A program made the position numbers and the translations under genes. Positions 7,343 to 12,124 of a stretch of DNA of 12,124 nt are shown piece after piece; the stretch's first letter is position 1; each line of letters starts with the position of its first letter. The DNA lies in contig CACXEL010000286.1 of the NCBI GenBank assembly GCA_902766655.1, forward strand, positions 1 through 12,124. The letters are read 5' to 3'. The notes beneath the pieces are model-generated. The model was not told the origin of the DNA and made no database searches. It was given only the letters and a program-made list of their open reading frames with translations. This stretch comes from an uncultured Lachnospiraceae bacterium. Lineage in GTDB: Bacteria; Bacillota; Clostridia; Lachnospirales; Lachnospiraceae.

Positions 7343-7373
7343 ATCAGTATATTTGATAATCTATATGTGATTT
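7341..7373. promoter_or_regulatory. Candidate operator dyad between symporter and regulator
   Basis: AAATCA (7341-7346) and TGATTT (7368-7373) are inverted half-sites around a very AT-rich 21-bp centre containing TATAT on each side, one base out of register. The dyad lies between the candidate promoters of the two divergent genes, where a regulator controlling both would bind. Confidence 0.3.
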
Positions 7374-7382
7374 TGCTTTATG

Positions 7383-7411
7383 TTGCAGAAACACAAAAAC
7401 AGTGATAAAAT
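7383..7411 (+). promoter_or_regulatory. Candidate sigma-70 promoter of the AraC regulator gene
   Basis: TTGCAG (7383-7388), a 17-bp spacer and TAAAAT (7406-7411) form a good housekeeping-type promoter. It would give a leader of roughly 80 nt before the start at 7498. Confidence 0.5.
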
Positions 7412-7432
7412 AACGAATATACAAGTAAGGTG

Positions 7433-7459
7433 AGACCGGCTGAAATGAACCAAGACCGG
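7433..7459 (+). promoter_or_regulatory. Direct repeats in the AraC gene leader
   Basis: AGACCGG occurs at 7433-7439 and 7453-7459, a 20-bp period, downstream of the candidate promoter and upstream of the start. The spacing matches AraC-type paired half-sites. Bound there, the protein would block its own transcription, so autorepression is possible. The motif is short and could be chance. Confidence 0.25.
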
Positions 7460-7497
7460 TGCCTTCTGCGGAGCTTTCGCCTGAGAGAGGAGGTTCT

Positions 7498-8754
7498 ATG
7501 CCCGGAGAGAATACCATGACCATCGATGAGCGGATCGGCCTGTTCACAGAGCTGCTCTCCTGCCAGGGAGAGTACTATCTCTGGAGCTACGACGCGGAGG
7601 GAAATCTCCTTTCGACCAACTGCAGCTACCTCTATCTGGATATCATCCTGAGGCGGGCGAACTGCTACCAGGAGCTTCTTGAGTATGCCCGCACCGAGTC
7701 CATGCCCATGATCATCAGCGCCTCCTTCGGCCTGCTCTGGGGAGCGGTCATGGAGCGGGAGGAGGAAGGGCTCAGGCGGATCCATGTGATCGGACCGGCC
7801 TTCACCCAGCTGCCGGACCGCAAGGAGATGGAATCTGTTCTGCGGGGGATCTCACCGGCTGTCCGCAGGTGGTCACCCAAGCTGATCCGGAGGCTGGAAG
7901 CCCTGCCAGTGGTTACATTTGCGAATTTCTGTCAGCGGGTGCTCATGCTGCATTACTGCGTGAACGCTGAGCATGTCCAGATCAGTGACATCACCCTCAA
8001 CACGGGAATCATAGACGTCCTGAGCAGGGCCGGCAACGGGGAGGATGAGGAGGAGGCGCCGGATACCCGCGAGCTGCCGGACAGGAACCGGGTGTATCGG
8101 GCAGAGCAGGCCCTGCTCACTTTTGTCCGGCAGGGAGACCTCCAGTACAAGGAAGCCCTGTCCGGCATCGCTTCCGTCTTCAACGGAAAGCAGAAGCTGT
8201 CACAGAGTTCCCTGCAGCACAGCAAGCTCTCCCAGGTGATCATCATCGCCCTGGCCTCCCGGGCGGCCATCGAGGGAGGTGTCTCCCCGGAAATCATCTA
8301 TCCCCGCATGGATGCCTACATTCAGGATGTGGACAACGCGAAGGCCGCGCCGGCCATCACGGAGATCGGCATGACCATGCTGGACGATTTTATCCACCTG
8401 GTCCACGCCCGGCAGATGCAGGACAATTACAGCAAGCCAATCAGGAGCTGCTGTGACTATATAGAGGCCAACCTGGAGGCGCGTCTGTCCATCCAGGACC
8501 TGGCCAGCCGGATCGGATACACGGACTACTACCTGTCCCGCAAATTCAAAAATGAGACGGGGATGAGCATCAACGACTACATCAAGCACGCCCGCATCCG
8601 GAGAGCCCAGACTCTCCTGACCACCACGGACCTCAGCATCCAGGAGATTACGGACAAGCTGGGCTTCGGGGCCAGGAGCTTCTTCGCCGAGACCTTCAAG
8701 CAGATCGTCGGCGTTCCGCCGGCCCAGTGGAGAAATGAGAACAAGGTCATATGA
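7498..8754 (+). CDS. AraC-family transcriptional regulator
   Basis: A 418-residue regulator. The last ~98 residues (from ~321, YIEANLEARLSIQDLASRIG) are a complete AraC/XylS DNA-binding domain with both helix-turn-helix motifs: LSIQDLASRIGYTDYYLSRKF and LSIQEITDKLGFGARSFFAETF. The ~310-residue N-terminal part is not a cupin that I recognise. It opens with LFTELLSCQGEYYLWSYDAEGNLL and may be a ligand-sensing domain like those of YesN-type regulators. Start choice: AGGAGG at 7488-7493 precedes the ATG at 7498. A GTG further upstream at 7459 lacks such a site, and an ATG at 7516 is a weaker alternative. It is divergent from the symporter and probably controls it; its control of the reductase and hydrolase genes is possible but not shown. 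Confidence 0.9.
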   Translation: MPGENTMTIDERIGLFTELLSCQGEYYLWSYDAEGNLLSTNCSYLYLDIILRRANCYQELLEYARTESMPMIISASFGLLWGAVMEREEEGLRRIHVIGPAFTQLPDRKEMESVLRGISPAVRRWSPKLIRRLEALPVVTFANFCQRVLMLHYCVNAEHVQISDITLNTGIIDVLSRAGNGEDEEEAPDTRELPDRNRVYRAEQALLTFVRQGDLQYKEALSGIASVFNGKQKLSQSSLQHSKLSQVIIIALASRAAIEGGVSPEIIYPRMDAYIQDVDNAKAAPAITEIGMTMLDDFIHLVHARQMQDNYSKPIRSCCDYIEANLEARLSIQDLASRIGYTDYYLSRKFKNETGMSINDYIKHARIRRAQTLLTTTDLSIQEITDKLGFGARSFFAETFKQIVGVPPAQWRNENKVI

Positions 8755-8775
8755 GCCGGGGGCCTTGAGCATCAG

Positions 8776-8872
8776 TTTGGTACTCAGGGACGGTTCTTTG
8801 GTACTCAGGGACGGTTCTTTTTAACCAAAATCGAAGATTTTGGTTAAAAAGAACCGTCCCTGAGTACCAAAG
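8776..8872. repeat. Palindromic repeat with 21-bp tandem duplication, overlapping the kinase gene
   Basis: The palindrome 8796-8872 has perfect 37-nt arms and a GAA loop (8833-8835). Its core is GGGACGGTTCTTTTTAACC. The outer arm is TTTGGTACTCA, different from the 4344-4422 copy. The 21-bp outer-arm unit 8797-8817 is exactly duplicated at 8776-8796. The loop is GAA here and TTC at 4382-4384, so the two copies lie in opposite orientations. The element lies between the convergent AraC and kinase genes. Its right arm is inside the kinase reading frame, whose stop codon is at 8844-8846. Confidence 0.9.
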
Positions 8873-9929
8873 CTACGGTGAAGCAGCTGCCGCGCCCCGG
8901 CGCGGTGTCCACGGACACGGTGCCGCCGTGGAGCTCAATGATTTTCTTCACCATGGCGAGGCCCAGGCCGTTGCCCTGGGTGGTGTGGCTGGTATCGCCC
9001 TGGTAGAACTGTTCAAATATGTGGGAGGCGGTCTTCTCATCCATACCTGTTCCCTGGTCTGTTATGGCGGCGATGATCTCGCCGCCTTTTTTGTGCAGCG
9101 TCACGCCGATCACGCCGCCCTCCGGGCTGAACTTGGCGGCGTTGTCCAGGATGTTGAGCCAGACCTCCTTGAGGAGGGCGGGATTGCCCTGGCAGGTGGC
9201 CTCCGCGAGGTCCACCTTGAAGTCCAGCTCCTTGTCATGCCACTTCTGCCCTGTCACCAGGATGCTCTGGCGGATCTGCTCATCGACCCGGACGGGTTCT
9301 TTGTCCGTCAGAATGGCCTGGCTCTCGATCCGGTTGAGGGTCAGGATGTTGGTGGCCAGGTCGGCCAGGCGGCGGCTCTCGTCCCGGATGATGGTCAGAT
9401 ATTCCCGCTGGTCCTCGGGCGGCAACTCCACCTCCATGAGGAGGTCCGCGAAGCCGCTGATGCTGACAATTGGCGTCTTGAACTCGTGGGAGAAGTTGTT
9501 AATGAAATCCTTGCGCAGGATTTCCGTCCCCGACAGCTCCTCGGCCGCCTTGTTGAAGCTCTCGGCGAAGTCCCGGATCTCGTGGGGCAGATATTTGTCC
9601 TGGGAGGTGTCGATGCGGACGCTGAAATCCCCTGAGGCGAGCTTTTCCATGGCGTCCATGGTCCTGTTCATGGGCTGGATGAAGACAAAGCGAATCATGA
9701 CCACTATGCTGACCGCCACCAGGATGCAGGCGGCGTACATGATGACCAGGCCGCCGCCCACCGTCACGTGGTCGTCGGTGAAGAGGAAGCCGTTGTCCAC
9801 GCCGAAATAGACGATGATGGTCACGATGGCCATCATCATAAATACGATAAAGAAGAGGTTGAGGGTCAGGAGAACGGTCAGGCTCAGGGTGCTGAAGGCA
9901 TCTCTGATTTTGTGGAAGGTTTTTTTCAT
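8844..9929 (-). CDS. Two-component sensor histidine kinase
   Basis: A 361-residue membrane kinase. Transmembrane segments are at ~16-41 and ~60-84, with only ~18 residues outside (GVDNGFLFTDDHVTVGGG), the layout of intramembrane-sensing kinases. A HAMP linker (~85-135) is followed by the dimerisation H-box FINNFSHEFKTP with H148 as the phosphorylation site. The ATPase domain has N-box WLNILDNAAKFSPEGG (N259, N263), G1 DQGTGMD (291-297), F-box FEQFYQG (305-311) and G2 GNGLGLAM (319-326). The normal family end is around FTVAL (350-354). The residues after it, LVLRDGSF and the TAA stop, are encoded by the palindromic repeat. The start has a modest site (GGAAAGAG) upstream. It is downstream of its cognate regulator on the same strand, with a 130-bp gap holding a remnant of the regulator gene. 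Confidence 0.93.
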   Translation of the reverse strand: MKKTFHKIRDAFSTLSLTVLLTLNLFFIVFMMMAIVTIIVYFGVDNGFLFTDDHVTVGGGLVIMYAACILVAVSIVVMIRFVFIQPMNRTMDAMEKLASGDFSVRIDTSQDKYLPHEIRDFAESFNKAAEELSGTEILRKDFINNFSHEFKTPIVSISGFADLLMEVELPPEDQREYLTIIRDESRRLADLATNILTLNRIESQAILTDKEPVRVDEQIRQSILVTGQKWHDKELDFKVDLAEATCQGNPALLKEVWLNILDNAAKFSPEGGVIGVTLHKKGGEIIAAITDQGTGMDEKTASHIFEQFYQGDTSHTTQGNGLGLAMVKKIIELHGGTVSVDTAPGRGSCFTVALVLRDGSF

Positions 9930-9993
9930 CTTTCTGCTCTTTCCGGCACGTCGGGGGAGTGCCTTGTTCTTCGGCCCGCCTGGCCGGGACAGA

Positions 9994-10024
9994 TCAGACC
10001 TTTCTGACCGCCCGGCAGCCTATG
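9994..10024 (-). pseudogene. Duplicated 3' end of the response regulator gene
   Basis: Bases 9994-10024 match 10060-10090, the last codons and stop of the response regulator gene, at 29 of 31 positions. Read on the minus strand it would encode GCRAVRKV and a TGA stop, against GYRAVRKV in the gene. Homology fades on both sides, so only this vestige is recognisable. It occupies the regulator-kinase gap. Each copy also holds a small TCAGA/TCTGA dyad. Confidence 0.75.
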
Positions 10025-10059
10025 TGCCGTGACTTCAATGCCAGGTATGCGGCGCGCCG

Positions 10060-10734
10060 TCAGACCTTTCTGACCGCCCGGTAGCCCATGCCGCGCACGG
10101 TCTGGATCTCAAACTCCGGCCAGTCGTAGAAACGGGTGCGGAGCCGGTTGATGTGTACATTTACCGTCTTCTCGTCGCTCTCGCTGTCCATGCCCCAGAT
10201 TTCGTCCAGGAGCTCCAGGCGTGTGAAGGTCCGCTCGGGGTAGGCCAGGAGCTTGTAGAGGAGGTTGAACTCCTTGGGCGGCAGGACCTGGGCGTCGTAG
10301 CCTCTGCGGACCGTGTGGGTGTCGTAGTCCAGGACCACGTCGCCCAGGGTGATCTTGTGCTCGTCGACGATCCGGGCGCGCCGGAGCAGGGCCTTGATGC
10401 GGAGAATCAGCTCCTGCCTGTCGGGCGGCTTGGTCATGTAGTCGTCTGTGCCCACCAGAAAGCCGGTGCGCTTGTCCTCGGGCAGGGCCTTGGCGGTCAG
10501 CATTATAATAGGAAGCATGCTCCCGCTGTCCCGGATGGTTTGGGTCAGGGTGAAGCCGTCCATCTTCGGCATCATGACGTCGCAGATGAGCAGGTCGATG
10601 TGCTGGTGGTCCATGATCGCCAGGGCCTCCGCGCCGTCGCGGGCGGGGACGGGATCGTAGCCGTTTATCTTCAGGATGGCGCATAAAAGCTTGTTGGTGC
10701 TGGGGTCGTCCTCGGCGACCATGATTTTCAGCAT
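10060..10734 (-). CDS. OmpR-family response regulator
   Basis: A 224-residue DNA-binding response regulator. The receiver domain (~1-115) has the acidic pocket E8, D9 and D10, phospho-acceptor D52 (LLICDVMMPKMDG), T80 (IIMLTA) and K102 (YMTKPPDR). The C-terminal winged helix (~125-224) contains VLPPKEFNLLYKLLAYPERTFTRLELL and a typical OmpR-type end, VNVHINRLRTRF...IQTVRGMGYRAVRKV. The frame is open 58 codons further upstream, but the start at 10734 (MLKIMVAEDD) is where the receiver fold begins and has AAGGAGA at 10742-10748. It is the first gene of a regulator-kinase operon and is divergent from the SDR gene. Direct repeats in the shared intergenic region suggest that it controls itself and the SDR gene. 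Confidence 0.93.
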   Translation of the reverse strand: MLKIMVAEDDPSTNKLLCAILKINGYDPVPARDGAEALAIMDHQHIDLLICDVMMPKMDGFTLTQTIRDSGSMLPIIMLTAKALPEDKRTGFLVGTDDYMTKPPDRQELILRIKALLRRARIVDEHKITLGDVVLDYDTHTVRRGYDAQVLPPKEFNLLYKLLAYPERTFTRLELLDEIWGMDSESDEKTVNVHINRLRTRFYDWPEFEIQTVRGMGYRAVRKV

Positions 10735-10837
10735 AGGTCTTCTCCTTAATCTATAGATGAAAGTGTCCGCGTGGTGTCCTGTCTGCATTTCCTGCGGGCA
10801 TGCAGGGCTTCTTCCATATGATACCAATATAAAACAG

Positions 10838-10881
10838 AAAGATAAACAAAAGATAAACGGAAAAGTTAACTTAAAGATTAC
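10838..10881. promoter_or_regulatory. Direct-repeat cluster, candidate response regulator binding sites
   Basis: AAAGATAAAC is at 10838-10847 and again at 10849-10858 (11-bp period). Related AAAGTTAAC is at 10862-10870 and AAAGATTAC at 10873-10881 (11-bp period), and AAAGATAAAG at 10907-10916. OmpR-family regulators typically bind tandem direct repeats with ~10-11 bp spacing. A minus-strand TATCAT (10818-10823) lies 17 bp from the first repeat, which would fill the -35 position of the regulator promoter. A plus-strand TATTCT (10892-10897) is similarly placed next to the last pair for the SDR gene. AAGTTAACTT (10863-10872) is also a perfect palindrome. Confidence 0.5.
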
Positions 10882-10920
10882 CCCCGGACGATATTCTGTG
10901 TTCAACAAAGATAAAGAAAA

Positions 10921-10938
10921 GCGGCCACAAAGAGCCGC
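10921..10938 (+). promoter_or_regulatory. Small leader hairpin before the SDR gene
   Basis: GCGGC (10921-10925) and GCCGC (10934-10938) can pair around an 8-base loop, ending 8 bp before the ribosome binding site at 10946-10954. It may influence transcript stability or translation. It is short and no function is known. Confidence 0.3.
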
Positions 10939-10962
10939 CCACCGAAAAAGGAGATATAAAAA

Positions 10963-12124
10963 ATGAAAGCACAGAACACCCTCTACTTACTCACCGGCGC
11001 AGCAGGATTCCTCGGCAGCAACATCTGCTCCCAGCTCATCGAGCGCGGCGACAAGGTCCGCGCCTTCGTCCTCAGTGGCGACCCCGCCATCAAGTTCATC
11101 CCCGAAGGCGTTGAGATTTTCGAAGGCAACCTCTGCAGCGCCGAGGACTGCGACAGGTTCTTCGACGTTCCCGATGGCACGGAGACCTGCTGCATCCACT
11201 GCGCCAGCATGGTGACGGTGAACCCCGACTACAGCGAGAAGCTCATGGCCGTAAACGTTGGCGGAACCGAGAATATCATCGCGGCGGCCAAGAGCCATCC
11301 GGAGTGCAGGAAGCTGGTCTACGTTTCCAGCACCGGCGCCATCCCCGAGCTGCCCAAGGGACAGAAGATCAAGGAAGTCAACCAGTTCGTGCCCTATGAC
11401 GATGACAAGGTAGTCGGCTGGTACAGCCGCAGCAAGGCCATCGCCACCCAGAAGGTCCTGGACGCCGCGGCCGAAGGCCTGAACGCCTGCGTCGTGCATC
11501 CCAGCGGCATCCTCGGCCCCAACGACCACGCCATCAGCGAGACCACCGGCACCATCATCAAGATCATGAACGGGGAAATGCCGGTCGGCATGGGCGGCAG
11601 CTTCAACCTCAGCGACGTCAGGGACCTGGCCTTCGGCACAATCGCCGCCTGCGACAAGGGCCGAAAGGGTGAGTGCTACATCCTGGGCAACAAGGAAGTG
11701 ACCCTCAAGGAAGTCGCCAAGATGCTCCACGATGCTTCCGGCTGCAAGCAGCCCCTCTTCTATGTGCCGATCGCCATGGCCTACCGTCTGGCCGCTTCCA
11801 TGGAGAAGAAGGCCGCGAAGACCGGCGAGAAGCCGCTGATGACCAGCTTCGCCGTCTACAACCTGGACAGGAACAACAATTATGACTACTCCAAGGCTGA
11901 GCGGGAGCTGGGCTACCACACCCGCCCCTACAGTGAGACTCTGACCGATGAGGCGCGCTGGCTCGTGAAGGAAGGCCTCATCAAGGGCAATGTCCACATT
12001 TCCGAGGAGCCGGCAGCCGAGCTCACTGTCGAGGAGAAGGTAACCAGCGTCTTCGCCGACAGGAACCTCATCGATGAGGTCGCTGTGGCGGAAAATGCAG
12101 ACATGCTCCAGGCCGCTCTGCATC
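10963..12124 (+). CDS. Extended short-chain dehydrogenase/reductase (NAD-dependent epimerase-like), partial
   Basis: The reading frame starts at an ATG with AAAAAGGAGA at 10945-10954 and runs open to the window edge (387 codons, no stop). The N-terminal Rossmann motif TGAAGFLG (11-18) is the extended-SDR TGxxGxxG. S122/S123 in LVYVSSTG and Y154/K158 in YSRSK give the catalytic Ser-Tyr-Lys set. HPSGILGPND (179-188) is the usual substrate-pocket segment of dihydroflavonol reductase/NAD-epimerase relatives. A typical family member ends near residue 335; here the protein continues with an acidic stretch (from ~345) that I do not recognise, and then the window ends. It is divergent from the response regulator gene. 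The reaction is probably NAD(P)-dependent oxidation, reduction or epimerisation of a sugar or similar compound; the substrate is unknown. Confidence 0.88.
   Translation, partial: MKAQNTLYLLTGAAGFLGSNICSQLIERGDKVRAFVLSGDPAIKFIPEGVEIFEGNLCSAEDCDRFFDVPDGTETCCIHCASMVTVNPDYSEKLMAVNVGGTENIIAAAKSHPECRKLVYVSSTGAIPELPKGQKIKEVNQFVPYDDDKVVGWYSRSKAIATQKVLDAAAEGLNACVVHPSGILGPNDHAISETTGTIIKIMNGEMPVGMGGSFNLSDVRDLAFGTIAACDKGRKGECYILGNKEVTLKEVAKMLHDASGCKQPLFYVPIAMAYRLAASMEKKAAKTGEKPLMTSFAVYNLDRNNNYDYSKAERELGYHTRPYSETLTDEARWLVKEGLIKGNVHISEEPAAELTVEEKVTSVFADRNLIDEVAVAENADMLQAALH

Noticed and set aside
9972..9986. Intrinsic terminator between the response regulator and the kinase (CGGCC/GGCCG hairpin)
   Set aside because: The stem is only 5 bp and no T-tract follows on either strand.
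10735..10908. A 58-residue hydrophobic N-terminal extension of the response regulator
   Set aside because: It overlaps the AT-rich regulatory region, and the receiver domain begins exactly at 10734 behind a good ribosome binding site.

Overview
The window looks like the chromosome of a GC-rich member of the Clostridia (Lachnospiraceae/Oscillospiraceae type, probably gut-associated). The evidence is the strong GGAGG ribosome binding sites, GC-rich third codon positions, a GPH-type sugar symporter beside a YesN-like AraC regulator, and a GGGACGGTTCTTTTT palindromic repeat of a kind I associate with Firmicutes genomes. The taxonomy is inference; there is no rRNA or other phylogenetic marker here.

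Positions 1-7500 hold what looks like a carbohydrate or sugar-acid utilisation locus. A D-2-hydroxyacid dehydrogenase (minus strand, 63-1184) diverges from a two-gene plus-strand operon: a cytoplasmic GHL6-like glycosyl hydrolase/GATase-like protein (1569-3581) and a metallo-beta-lactamase-fold hydrolase (3590-4282). Converging on these are a GarR-like tartronate semialdehyde reductase (4423-5304) and a GPH/MelB-type symporter (5480-7237). An AraC-family regulator (7498-8754) diverges from the symporter. A reasonable reading is uptake of a glycoside or sugar acid by the symporter, cleavage by the hydrolases, redox conversion by the two dehydrogenases and control by the AraC protein. The substrate cannot be read from the sequence.

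Positions 8844-10734 encode a two-component system on the minus strand: an OmpR-family response regulator, then an intramembrane-sensing type histidine kinase. The 130-bp gap between them contains a second, degenerate copy of the last ~31 bp of the regulator gene. Divergent from the regulator is an extended short-chain dehydrogenase/reductase that runs off the right edge. The shared intergenic region has a cluster of AAAGATAAAC direct repeats with 11-bp phasing, which look like binding sites for the response regulator.

Three gene 3' ends carry members of one palindromic repeat family (1-50 partial; 4291-4422 double; 8776-8872). Members share a core hairpin but have exchangeable outer arms and 21-bp tandem duplications. 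One member has entered the histidine kinase reading frame and supplies its last residues and stop codon. No tRNA, rRNA, CRISPR array, transposase or phage gene was seen.
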